From: Paenibacillus alba
Lineage (GTDB): Bacteria; Bacillota; Bacilli; Paenibacillales; NBRC-103111
NCBI RefSeq assembly: GCF_013204855.1
Contig: NZ_JABMKZ010000005.1
Coordinates: 62,001 to 126,000 of the forward strand
Length of the DNA: 64,000 nucleotides
Direction of reading: 5' to 3'
Translations under genes and position numbers: made by a program
Notes under the pieces: generated by a model
Seen by the model: only the letters and a program-made list of their open reading frames with translations
Databases searched by the model: none
What the model was told of the DNA's origin: nothing
In this document: piece by piece, positions 33,301 through 41,843 of the stretch
How the letters are laid out: each line of letters begins with the position of its first letter
Numbering within the stretch: the first letter of the stretch is position 1

Positions 33301-34854
33301 TTACGAGTGACGAAGTATGGTTTCTTTAAATTCAGAGGGACTCAATCCGGTCGTATGTTTGAAAATTCGGCTAAAGTAATGTTGATCTGGATAACCGACA
33401 ATCTCGGCAATCTTCCAAACTTCTTGTTGGGGGTTTTCGCAGATTAATCTTTTGGCCTCTGCGATGCGCAATTTAATAATATATTTCAATGGCGTTTCTC
33501 CATAATATTTTTTGACCAATTTAGAAAAAGTAGAAGATGTGAGATGAAATTTCAGCGCTAAATGTTCAAGATTTATATCTTTAGCATAATTGAGTTGGAG
33601 ATATGTCATGATTTGTTCGATTACCTTAACCATATCTTCTTCACTAGTAGGTACGGTAACCAAGTTCTCGATCACGCCCCATATGTCATGAAAGAGCCGA
33701 TGAGGATCAGGATTTGTCGCAATTTGCGCATAGATGTCATATTCCAATCTATACAAGTCGGATTCAGGTTTCTTTCCTGTCTGCAAATTAATCAATTGGA
33801 GAAGATGACTTATTGTCTTTTCCAATAGTCGCTGAGGATACCGGGCTTGTATCCAATTGTCGAAAAAAGGAAACAAGGCTTGTTTCAGACTATTCGGTTC
33901 TCCTGATTGGATGCATGTACTAATTCGATTTCGAAAAGCTTGATCCATAAGAACTGGCGTTGTTTTACCGGCATTCTTTACACAATGAAGAATTAATGAT
34001 TGACCTATAACGAGCTCACGATCCAGTAAGATTCGAAGTTGTTGCGCTTTTTCCAAAATGTCTGAGTGTTTCATGATGGTGTTCGAATATGCGATCGTGA
34101 CAGGAAGTTGCTTCACGTGGGTTGATAGTGAGGCACTTATTTCTTGCACAAAAAGCTTCACTTCTTCTGAACGTCTATTATCCGCAGAAATGAGTAGAAA
34201 TTTCTGATTGCAAGCTTTCTCATCAATGACAAACCAAGTCTCTTCTCCCTTGAGCGTACGACTTAGCATCGTATCGAAGCATATATTGCTCCATAATTCT
34301 TGAAAAAAAGAAATATGATGTGGCGGAGTGATCGGAGCAGCTAAATTCCCTAAACAAATTAACAACACAATGAATTCATTGTGAGTATGAATCGAAGCCT
34401 GTACGTTATGCGATAACCCATTAATCTTGGAACTCAGCAGTTCTCTATTCATCTTATTGGTTTTCATCTGAAGGCTCCTTCTTAATTTTTGCAAGATCTC
34501 ATCTAAGGCATCGACAGTTAAAGGTTTCAGAAGGTAATCGTAAACGCCTATTTGCATTGCAAGTTTTGCATATTCAAAATCATTATATCCGCTCAAAATG
34601 ACAAAAAGGATTTCCGGGAATTCTTTTTTTATACTTCGGATTAATTGGATCCCATCCATTTTAGGCATTTTAATATCAGTAAAAACGACATCGGGCAGCA
34701 GTTCATGAATCATGGAGACACCTTCCTCTCCGTTGGAGGCGTATCCGACGACCTGATAGGAATCATCCAGCTTTTCAATTTTCTGCGCAATATTTCTGCG
34801 TATTTTTGGTTCGTCTTCTACAATCAGGACGCGATATTTAGTTTGATTAGGCAT
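33301..34854 (-). CDS. YesN-type response regulator, AraC DNA-binding
   Basis: 517 residues, full length for YesN. The receiver has VLIVEDEPK (Glu13, Asp14), phospho-acceptor Asp60 in VVFTDIKMPKMDG and Lys in YDYLLKPLTVDAL. A middle region of about 270 residues follows, then an AraC domain: INLEHLALKFHLTSSTFSKLVK, EVWKIAEIVGYPDQHYFSRIFK and the end motif SPSEFK. Its ATG overlaps the last 8 nt of the upstream kinase gene, so it depended on translational coupling with a gene that is now broken. It is the best candidate to bind the four direct-repeat operators of this locus. All key receiver residues are intact. Confidence 0.92.
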   Translation of the reverse strand: MPNQTKYRVLIVEDEPKIRRNIAQKIEKLDDSYQVVGYASNGEEGVSMIHELLPDVVFTDIKMPKMDGIQLIRSIKKEFPEILFVILSGYNDFEYAKLAMQIGVYDYLLKPLTVDALDEILQKLRRSLQMKTNKMNRELLSSKINGLSHNVQASIHTHNEFIVLLICLGNLAAPITPPHHISFFQELWSNICFDTMLSRTLKGEETWFVIDEKACNQKFLLISADNRRSEEVKLFVQEISASLSTHVKQLPVTIAYSNTIMKHSDILEKAQQLRILLDRELVIGQSLILHCVKNAGKTTPVLMDQAFRNRISTCIQSGEPNSLKQALFPFFDNWIQARYPQRLLEKTISHLLQLINLQTGKKPESDLYRLEYDIYAQIATNPDPHRLFHDIWGVIENLVTVPTSEEDMVKVIEQIMTYLQLNYAKDINLEHLALKFHLTSSTFSKLVKKYYGETPLKYIIKLRIAEAKRLICENPQQEVWKIAEIVGYPDQHYFSRIFKHTTGLSPSEFKETILRHS

Positions 34855-36254
34855 TGTCTGTACTTACCTCCTTATTTACGATAATAGTGATCACGGCACC
34901 GCCAGCGGGGTGGTTGTCAATATCCAACGTACAATGATTGTTATATAGTAATTTCAGACGTGCATAAACATTGATGAGTCCCATGCCATTTATTTTGAGA
35001 TTCGGGATTCTATGATACGGGTCTGTAGTTGCGATGAGGTGTTTCAATTGTTGGAGATGATTCTTCTGAAAACCTTGACCATTATCTCGAATTATTAATT
35101 TCCATCGGTGGTTGTCAACTTGACCTGTTATTGAAATGATCCAAGGAGGATTGACATGAATACCGTATTTAAATGCGTTTTCTACAAAAGGTTAAATAAT
35201 TAATTTGGGAACATAGATGATTTGTAGTTGCTTTGGAATATCAACATGAAACTTAATGTTGTCCTCATAACGAAGCTTCATTAAATTAATATAATTTGTT
35301 GTATGCTCCTATTCCTCGGCCAGACGCACGGGAGATGTATCATGGGAGGAAATGTAACGCAGCATGCTGGACAGATCTTGACAGAATGCGACAATCGTCA
35401 TCTGATCTGCTTCTTCAGCCAGAATGCTTATATTGGTAATTGTATTGTAAAGGAAATGCGGGTTCATTTGGGTCTGAAGGGCAAAATTTTGAGATTCCAG
35501 TTCATGGGCTCTCGATGCGACTGTTTGTTCAAGTGACTCTTGAAGTCTTAAGCGCATGTTATGGAAAGCCAAATTCAACAGTTCCAACTCATTCAGTTTG
35601 TTAGGATGATCGAAATTCGCATTGGGTATCGGAGTCGTTAGAGATCGAGAGAAAAAATAGGAGATGACTGAAGTAACAATCAGCGTAAGCAGGCCAAGCA
35701 GCAAAATGGCATTTTGAAATGTTCTGACGGGTTTCCAATCGTTAGTATGCGAGAGGTAGATGTGTCCTTAACCCAATCTACATTCATAATGAAATCTTGC
35801 GGGATCTTGGTGTAAATAGAATCATTTCCAAAACTTGAAAACTCTCCGCTTGTTTGAAACATATTAATCCGCTTAAATGGTTCATCATACCCCAAGAGTG
35901 TGAAAATGATGTCATTTAATTCTAATTCACGCTGATGGTCGATGGTAGATTTATTCACCTCAAAGATGTCAGAGAAAAACAAATCATGGACCTGTTGTGA
36001 AAATAAAAAATCTTTTTGGACGCTGCGTTCATGTTGTTTATCTGTGAATTAAAGTCGGCTGATATATAACTTGTCAACTGAAAGAGGGACTCCGAGGATT
36101 TTTTTTCCAAAATATTTGATATGTAGACATAGAATGAAACAACACTTATCAGAATAATGCCAATGATGAGAAGAGAAAAAGTTGTTGTTATTTTCGATAA
36201 CCTCTCGAATTCTTCCTTCTTTTTACAATCAAAACAAAAATGGGATATTGTCAA
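34847..36254 (-). pseudogene. YesM-type sensor histidine kinase, multiply disrupted
   Basis: All parts of a YesM kinase of about 470 residues can be read across frames: a first helix (ITTTFSLLIIGIILISVVSFYVYI), sensor remnant, second helix (LLGLLTLIVTSVISYFF), HAMP-like linker, phospho-His motif MNPHFLYNTITNIS, and an ATPase with PFVENAFKYG, DNGQGF and GMGLINVYARL. Lesions: frameshifts near 35970 and 35700, TAG at 35309-35311 within EE-EHTTNY, and TAA at 35192-35194 replacing Gln of the N-box (LII-PFVENAF). The sensor part is also shorter than usual. No functional kinase can be made. The last 8 nt overlap the intact regulator gene. Confidence 0.9.
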
Positions 36255-36284
36255 AATGATGCAATCAGGTTTGGTCCGAACAAA

Positions 36285-36342
36285 ATATCCTCATGGATGA
36301 ACTGAAATCCCTATGTAAAACTCTTGTAAATGAAAATATAAT
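36285..36342 (+). promoter_or_regulatory. Promoter with direct-repeat operator, site B (lipoprotein relic)
   Basis: Half-sites TCCTCAT (36288-36294) and CCTATGT (36310-36316) are 22 nt apart; -10 TATAAT at 36337-36342 begins 20 nt after the second. Sequence between and around them is also conserved with site D (AAAATATCC, CATGGATGA, GAAATC, ATGTAAAAC, AAATATAATAG). It lies in the divergent space between the broken kinase and the lipoprotein relic. Confidence 0.72.
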
Positions 36343-36405
36343 AGATATAGGGTAGGCAACCTCATATAAATAAGCCAAAAAAGGGAGGCATGGGAGGCAT
36401 AATAT

Positions 36406-36977
36406 ATGAAAAGTAGTGTAACATTTAAAACAGTTTCCAGTGTTTTGAGTAGTGTGGTATTAGTCAGCTTGTTAGCGGCTTGCGGTTCAAATTCAACTTC
36501 TGAGCCGTCCGGTTCCAGCCAACTATCAGGATTTCCTGAAAGTGTGTGAAGCGCTCAAGGCCAAAGGGATTACGCCGATTTACGAACCAGGTAAGGCGGA
36601 ATGGCATCAGGAGATATGGTTAAATACAATGGCATACTCGACATTCTCGAACGAGGTTCTGGCCAAGTTCCCGAATAGTAAAGCAGACACGTGGAAAATG
36701 TTCCCTGTACCACTTGCGGATAATAAAACGTGGTCAATTTCCTCCGGCGGTATTGTCCGCTCGATCAATAAGAACTCCAAGGTAATTGATGCGGCAAAGG
36801 CATATTTTAACTTCCTGGCGAAACCGGAATGGAACAGGTTTGGATATGGAAAGCGGGGTACTGTACTACAATTCCGCAGTTGTTGGCCAATCTATTCAAG
36901 ATTTATATCTGGGCGGAAAAACGCTGAAACAAGTACTTCAAACGATCAACGCGGATCGCAACAAGATGTTTAAATAA
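36406..36977 (+). pseudogene. ABC solute-binding lipoprotein, deleted and frameshifted
   Basis: ATG at 36406 behind GGGAGG reads a good lipoprotein signal (MKSSVTFKTVSSVLSSVVLV, then SLLAACGSNST), stops at TGA near 36549 after about 45 codons, and resumes in another frame as KAKGITPIYEPGKAEWHQ and WKMFPVPLADNKTWSISSGG, the C-terminal lobe of a CUT1 binding protein. A further frameshift near 36840 leads into SGVLYYNSAVVGQSIQDLYL...TINADRNKMFK and TAA at 36977. About 200 internal residues are missing. The permeases that should follow are absent. Confidence 0.88.
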
Positions 36978-36995
36978 GTCGGTGTTAAAATTTGG

Positions 36996-37028
36996 GAGTC
37001 CAGTGGTTCTAATAAGGGCTCTTTTTTT
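36996..37028 (+). terminator. Terminator hairpin with conserved loop, copy A
   Basis: GAGTCC / GGGCTC around AGTGGTTCTAATAA, then T7. A diverged copy with a compensatory base-pair change lies in the leader of the second GH29 gene (41701-41726). Confidence 0.75.
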
Positions 37029-37141
37029 CCAATTGGATAAATTCGAACAATAACATTAAACGATGTAACAATGATAAAAGGCCGTTTTTCTTTATTACGG
37101 CTTTATCGATTCCGTGCCTGTTCGTTAAAGGAGTAAGACAA

Positions 37142-37191
37142 GATCCCGCCACTCTAGTGAACAATGTTTCACTGGAGGGGCGGGATTTTTA
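37142..37191 (+). terminator. Intrinsic terminator between convergent genes
   Basis: ATCCCGCC / GGCGGGAT with inner TAGTGAA/TTTCACT stem, then T5. It can also serve the reverse-strand GH95-like gene, whose stop is 22 nt away. Confidence 0.85.
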
Positions 37192-37212
37192 GAATTTATA
37201 TGCGGTGTACGG

Positions 37213-40200
37213 TCAAGGCGTTGCTTTTGTGATTGTGTACACGCCGTTTATAACGGTGTTGAAGGTGTAGGTAACCTCATTCGTATGCCGCGTCTTACCT
37301 TGTGTAGAAGGAACCTTATTTCCGTTTTTGTCTTTGACCACAATGCCGGTCGTCCACGGGGATACTAAGGTAACAGGTCTGCCCGCGTCGCTGATGATTT
37401 CAGCCCATTGTACTTGTCCGTTTTTCAGTTCGCTGGAAACTCGGAACGCGTTTTTTGCACGCAAGGTTACGAATTTGGCGTTGTAGTTTTTGCTCCATGC
37501 AGGGAATAAACGCATCTCGTACGTTCCGCCCGATATGGCGTTTAGCTCATTTTGCAGCAACATGCTATTAACGCTTTCAAGCGCACCCGTATTTTCATAG
37601 GAGGCTCCATTATCATAGAACTGTTTCGTATTGTGGTACGTTTTTAACGTTGTACGGAAGCGTTCCATAAGTTTATCAGGATCAATGCCCAATCTCGCGG
37701 CAATCGTAAATGATTTGGGGAATCCATTGGTTGACCCGCCATCGGAATGCGGATTCATAAAATTCCCGTACTCGAAGGTGTTCCTGGCAATTTGGAGGAG
37801 TGCAGGGTCTGAACCCAGGTTCAATAATTCACTCGGATGAACAGATCCTTCCATCATCGTCGGCTGGTTGGCATTGGAGATGTACGATGCCCAAGGTAAA
37901 TCGAATGCATTGATTTGAACTTTATTGTAGCTCTTCTGTGCTCCTACAAAAATCTCCTTGTCATACTTAAAGCCAAGATTGGCCAACTCTTTTATGGTCG
38001 TTGGATGGTTCTTGCTCGTTGGAATAGGCATCAGATTGTCAAGAATTTCCTGGCATTTTGCAACCCAATCCGCGTCCACGTTTAAAAATTGCGCCATTTC
38101 AATATAATCTCTAAACGTCGATCGGATATATCCCATATCAATCGACGGATTGATGTCATTTCCTGCTTCGTGTTCACTGCTAAAGTGTACCCAATACTTG
38201 CCATCGCTTTCTTTCACCACGAAATCACAATAGAATTTGACCACCTCTTTGATCGAGGGATAAACAAACCTCCTTAAATTTTCGACATTTCTTGTGTACT
38301 TCCAGTCCCATATGAAAGGCATGGTAAATAATGCAACATTTGTCTTTTGGTCGCTGGACAATCTCGGATTTCTTTCTTTGCTAATCTCATGAGGAGCCAT
38401 AACTCCGAAGAAAGACCTTACTTGGATATGATGCCTGCCGATTTGTACGCCCTCATACCCTCTGTCCGCTGTTTCATGCTGCCAGAAGCTTAAGCCATTC
38501 ACTGCATCTGAGTAATAAGGCTGGAGCATGTCCGTCCTGTTGCTTGAAAACAGGCCATAGAATGGAGCTTCATAGTTATAATTCGTAACGGCTCTGCCCA
38601 AGGCTGCCGAATCATCGTTCGTATGGAACAAGCCGTTCAAACCGCCGACAACATTAGGCTGCTCTGCCCATTCGGGCGTTTGGCGAATAGCGCAGCCAAG
38701 GATGTAAAGCGTCGTGTAATAGAAGTCTTGTACGCTCGGGTCGCTTACATTCACATAAGATTTCAGCCAATAATTTTTCCACCAGTTCAGGTGATAGGTA
38801 CGAGCTGTATTGATGGACGCCTCGGTAATCGCGTTTAATTTCTGAACGGCAATATTTTTCACTGTCGTTAAATCTTTCGTGATCATGATGGACCCTTCGC
38901 CCTCTTTTGCTTTCAATCCGCTGTGCGTATACAGCACGGTAGCGACTTTAGCCGTTTCTCCGGGATTTAGCGTCAAAATAATCGTGTTGTTGCCCATAAC
39001 AAAGTTGCCCTTGATGACTTTGGTTGCCGTGGCTCCACGGAATACAAAATCGATTTCGGCATTTCGGGTCAACCAAATCGCATTCCCGTCGATTCCTGTC
39101 GTATTGACGACGATTCCTTCTTTTACTTCAGGAGCAGCCAATTGTATATTGATTTTCTGGGGTCCGGGAGCGCTGCTATCCAATGTAACATTCGTAAACA
39201 TGGCATTCTGATCGTCAGCCGTCCATGTCTGATAGCTGACCAAATTACTGTTATACTCCATTTTACTGCGGATTTCCGCATTCAAAATATCGCGTTCGTG
39301 TAGAAAACGCCCGTCGTACAGTTTAGGAGGATTGATCACGTTCACGCCGTTGCGATACATATTAATATCCGTAATGCGCGCCGAGGTCATATCCTTTGGA
39401 AAATACAGCGTTGCATATTGAGGCGCTACCGGTGTGGTCGAGGTTACTCTTAAGAATGAAGTCGTGATCGGAGCCGCAAACTCGAAATTGCTGACAGCAT
39501 GCACATTACCCTTAACACTTTTAATTGTTGACCAGCTATTTCCATCATTTGAAGTCTGGATATCGAAATCATAGAGGTTATACTTCGCTTCGTCTGGAAA
39601 ACGTACACTATGATGCTTGATTTCGATCTTGTCGAAGGTAAAAGGCTGTTTTCCTTGAATGCTGACAAACTTTTCCTGACTGCGCGGCAATGTGTCTGTT
39701 GGCTCCACAATTTGATTCTCATGTTGCTCCACATCTTGCGCTACTTTTTGCGATCTGGATATCCACTCCGTATTTTCATCCGAATCAAATGCATTGGGGC
39801 TGTTGGCATAATAAATCGGTTCCCACCTATCATCTTTAATATGCCCCTCCAACTTATCATCATCCGTGGAAGAGTTGAAGATAAACGGCGGCTTTGTAAC
39901 GGGTTCTGGATTGATCGGGTCTCCGTTTGTAAGCTTCAACTGGGCATTGAGAAGTTTCTGATCGCCATTATTTTTGAAAGCATCGCCGCTGGCGAGATAA
40001 TAGCTTTGCTCGTTTTTTCTGGCATCGGAAACAACGCCGAACGTTCCATTACCCATCAGCATGCCTGAAACCATATACTTGCCCTTCAGGTAGAAGGTAT
40101 CCACCGGAGCCAATTGTTTGGCTGTAAGTCCTGATAACACGCCGCTTATTTCCGCCCAATTGGTTTGCTGGGAAGCCGGAACAATACTCATCGTCGTTTC

Positions 40201-41244
40201 GTTGCTTTCCGCTTGCAGCGCCACGTCATCTCCGGCAAATACGGCTTTAACCAAATAAGTACCTACTTCAATCGGAGCAGCATTTTTCCATGCAGCACCC
40301 GGCGTAAGCGCTTTATATTTATATACAAAAGGAACTTTAATTGGGTACGATACGGCCCCCGTCATCGCGATACTTTGACCCGTGTATTCGAAAGATCTGC
40401 TCTCAAGAGTGAGGGCAATGTTTGCTTTGGCAATGGTGAGAACGACCACATTACTCTCAGTTCTGCGGTAGGTATCATTCCCTTCAAACACGGCCTTTAC
40501 ATCATACATACCTAATGCGGTTGGAGCCGTTTCCGTATAATTTTCATTTACTCCATGCCCTTTAAAAAAGTACTTAAAGGGGATTTGCGTTAAGCCACCC
40601 GTGTAAGCTATCGTAGCTGTCGCGCGATTTACAGTATCCATGATGACCGGATATCCTGTATAACCGACGGTTTTATCGCTCAATGCAATAGTCGGAACCT
40701 GTTGGTACAGTGTGCTTACGGCATCGCTGCTGCTAAACAGCTCAATTTCGGCCAGACGAGCCATCATTGAGTTTGTAACTTGGCCGTAGGCTTGCTCCGG
40801 CGTATCATACTCTACTTTAACGTAACGTGCCGTAACAGGTTGTGCCAGCGTACGCTGCGTGACATTATAGATGTTTCCATCCACCTGATCCACTTGTGTA
40901 TAGTTGACATCATCCGTGCTTACGCTTACTTTGAAGCTCCAGGGGTTATACTTCCTATCTCCGAATACCCCATAGTGGTGAAGAACGAATTTGGATATCT
41001 TTTTTTCCGCAGGAAGTTGAATCTTCAACCAATGCGGTTTTACCTTGTCGTTGGTAAACCAGGTGTTGTTGTCTCCAGACACGTTTCCGTCTATCGTTCT
41101 GTTGACATACATTTTATTCCAATCACTGCTGGACGTTGCAACCACACCCGGCAATTTTGTTAATGATTGCTCATTCGGCGCGGCAAATACAAGATGAGTT
41201 TGAAAAGATCCGAACATGGTTGCTGCCAGTAAACCGGCAATCAT
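37213..41244 (-). CDS. Large secreted six-hairpin glycosidase (GH95-like), start frameshifted
   Basis: 1343 residues from ATG 41244. Order: signal peptide ending VFAA; F5/8C-type domain (about 30-170); two MBG/YDG-like Ig repeats (about 185-350, each ending EVGTYLVKAVFAGDD-like); a second F5/8C-like region (about 470-620); an (alpha/alpha)6 domain from about 780 (NWWKNYWLKSYVNVSD, YYTTLYILGCAIRQ, GGLNGLFHTNDDSA, HFSSEHEAGNDINPS) as in GH95 and relatives; and a C-terminal beta-sandwich. GH95 enzymes act on fucosides or galactosides; that specificity is inferred. A far better start, ATG 41282 with GGAGG at 8 nt and a charged MLKKK signal start, is out of frame by one base in an A9 run (41269-41277). 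The true product may need slippage there. Confidence 0.75.
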   Translation of the reverse strand: MIAGLLAATMFGSFQTHLVFAAPNEQSLTKLPGVVATSSSDWNKMYVNRTIDGNVSGDNNTWFTNDKVKPHWLKIQLPAEKKISKFVLHHYGVFGDRKYNPWSFKVSVSTDDVNYTQVDQVDGNIYNVTQRTLAQPVTARYVKVEYDTPEQAYGQVTNSMMARLAEIELFSSSDAVSTLYQQVPTIALSDKTVGYTGYPVIMDTVNRATATIAYTGGLTQIPFKYFFKGHGVNENYTETAPTALGMYDVKAVFEGNDTYRRTESNVVVLTIAKANIALTLESRSFEYTGQSIAMTGAVSYPIKVPFVYKYKALTPGAAWKNAAPIEVGTYLVKAVFAGDDVALQAESNETTMSIVPASQQTNWAEISGVLSGLTAKQLAPVDTFYLKGKYMVSGMLMGNGTFGVVSDARKNEQSYYLASGDAFKNNGDQKLLNAQLKLTNGDPINPEPVTKPPFIFNSSTDDDKLEGHIKDDRWEPIYYANSPNAFDSDENTEWISRSQKVAQDVEQHENQIVEPTDTLPRSQEKFVSIQGKQPFTFDKIEIKHHSVRFPDEAKYNLYDFDIQTSNDGNSWSTIKSVKGNVHAVSNFEFAAPITTSFLRVTSTTPVAPQYATLYFPKDMTSARITDINMYRNGVNVINPPKLYDGRFLHERDILNAEIRSKMEYNSNLVSYQTWTADDQNAMFTNVTLDSSAPGPQKINIQLAAPEVKEGIVVNTTGIDGNAIWLTRNAEIDFVFRGATATKVIKGNFVMGNNTIILTLNPGETAKVATVLYTHSGLKAKEGEGSIMITKDLTTVKNIAVQKLNAITEASINTARTYHLNWWKNYWLKSYVNVSDPSVQDFYYTTLYILGCAIRQTPEWAEQPNVVGGLNGLFHTNDDSAALGRAVTNYNYEAPFYGLFSSNRTDMLQPYYSDAVNGLSFWQHETADRGYEGVQIGRHHIQVRSFFGVMAPHEISKERNPRLSSDQKTNVALFTMPFIWDWKYTRNVENLRRFVYPSIKEVVKFYCDFVVKESDGKYWVHFSSEHEAGNDINPSIDMGYIRSTFRDYIEMAQFLNVDADWVAKCQEILDNLMPIPTSKNHPTTIKELANLGFKYDKEIFVGAQKSYNKVQINAFDLPWASYISNANQPTMMEGSVHPSELLNLGSDPALLQIARNTFEYGNFMNPHSDGGSTNGFPKSFTIAARLGIDPDKLMERFRTTLKTYHNTKQFYDNGASYENTGALESVNSMLLQNELNAISGGTYEMRLFPAWSKNYNAKFVTLRAKNAFRVSSELKNGQVQWAEIISDAGRPVTLVSPWTTGIVVKDKNGNKVPSTQGKTRHTNEVTYTFNTVINGVYTITKATP

Positions 41245-41286
41245 TTTTCGAAAGGCTTGCTTTACAGCTTTTTTTTTAACATTATA

Positions 41287-41361
41287 CTAGCCTCCTATGT
41301 TTTGTATAACCTGTCGGCATTCGCCGAGGCAGATGGGACAAGGTTTTGCCTTACCCATCAA
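41287..41361 (-). CDS. Candidate 24-residue Cys-containing leader peptide
   Basis: Reverse strand, TTG 41361 or ATG 41358, behind AAGGAGGAGG with 9-12 nt spacing. It encodes about 24 residues including GKAKPCPICLGECRQ, with three Cys, and ends in TAG at 41289-41287. Its last codons ATA GGA GGC TAG contain the ribosome binding site of the next start (ATG 41282), so ribosomes ending here are placed to begin the GH95-like gene. I know no family for it. It may be a translational-coupling or sensing leader. Confidence 0.45.
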   Translation of the reverse strand: MMGKAKPCPICLGECRQVIQNIGG

Positions 41362-41508
41362 ACGTGCTTTCCTCCTCCTTTCGTTGTTAGCGAACAACTT
41401 GCGAGAATACCATCATCGCACAGTTGAGACCCACGTATGTTGCCTTTTCTCACATACGATAAGGCCTTCCTTATATTCTTCTATAATGAAAGCATTCACC
41501 TTAAAGAT

Positions 41509-41562
41509 ATTGTAGAATATTCAGCAAAAAATGACATGGATGTTTTAGTTTTTTTATGTGGA
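41509..41562 (-). promoter_or_regulatory. Promoter with direct-repeat operator, site C (GH95-like)
   Basis: On the reverse strand, half-sites TCCACAT (41562-41556) and TCCATGT (41540-41534) are 22 nt apart and -10 TACAAT (41514-41509) lies 19 nt beyond. It drives the leader peptide and GH95-like gene, and is divergent from site D about 70 nt away. Confidence 0.72.
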
Positions 41563-41632
41563 TATTTTTTCTCGCAAAATGGTTTGGGAATTAGTTCTTA
41601 ATCCCAGCTTCCGATATATTCGGGCGAAAATA

Positions 41633-41687
41633 TCCACATGGATGAGCAGAAATCTCCATGTAAAACACGTATAGATGGAAATATAAT
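41633..41687 (+). promoter_or_regulatory. Promoter with direct-repeat operator, site D (second GH29)
   Basis: Half-sites TCCACAT (41633-41639) and TCCATGT (41655-41661), 22 nt apart; -10 TATAAT at 41682-41687 after a further 20 nt. There is no good -35, as expected when an activator contacts polymerase from the second half-site. Confidence 0.75.
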
Positions 41688-41700
41688 AGTCATTGTGTGG

Positions 41701-41726
41701 GAGTCTGGTGGTTCTAATACAGGCTC
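41701..41726 (+). other. Leader hairpin with conserved loop, copy B
   Basis: GAGTCTG / CAGGCTC around GTGGTTCTAATA. Relative to copy A at 36996-37028 the loop is unchanged and the sixth pair changes from C-G to T-A, which keeps the stem. The T-run is lost (TTGTATT). It lies about 14 nt after the -10 box, at the very start of the transcript. Confidence 0.55.
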
Positions 41727-41843
41727 TTGTATTGCCTATGCATACTGTAGATGAAAGGGGGTGAACTTCCTCGTATCGCAGGTTCCCAGGATGATGAGAT
41801 CCATTAATACTTGAATCTTAGTGGAATAAAAGGAGGATAACAT

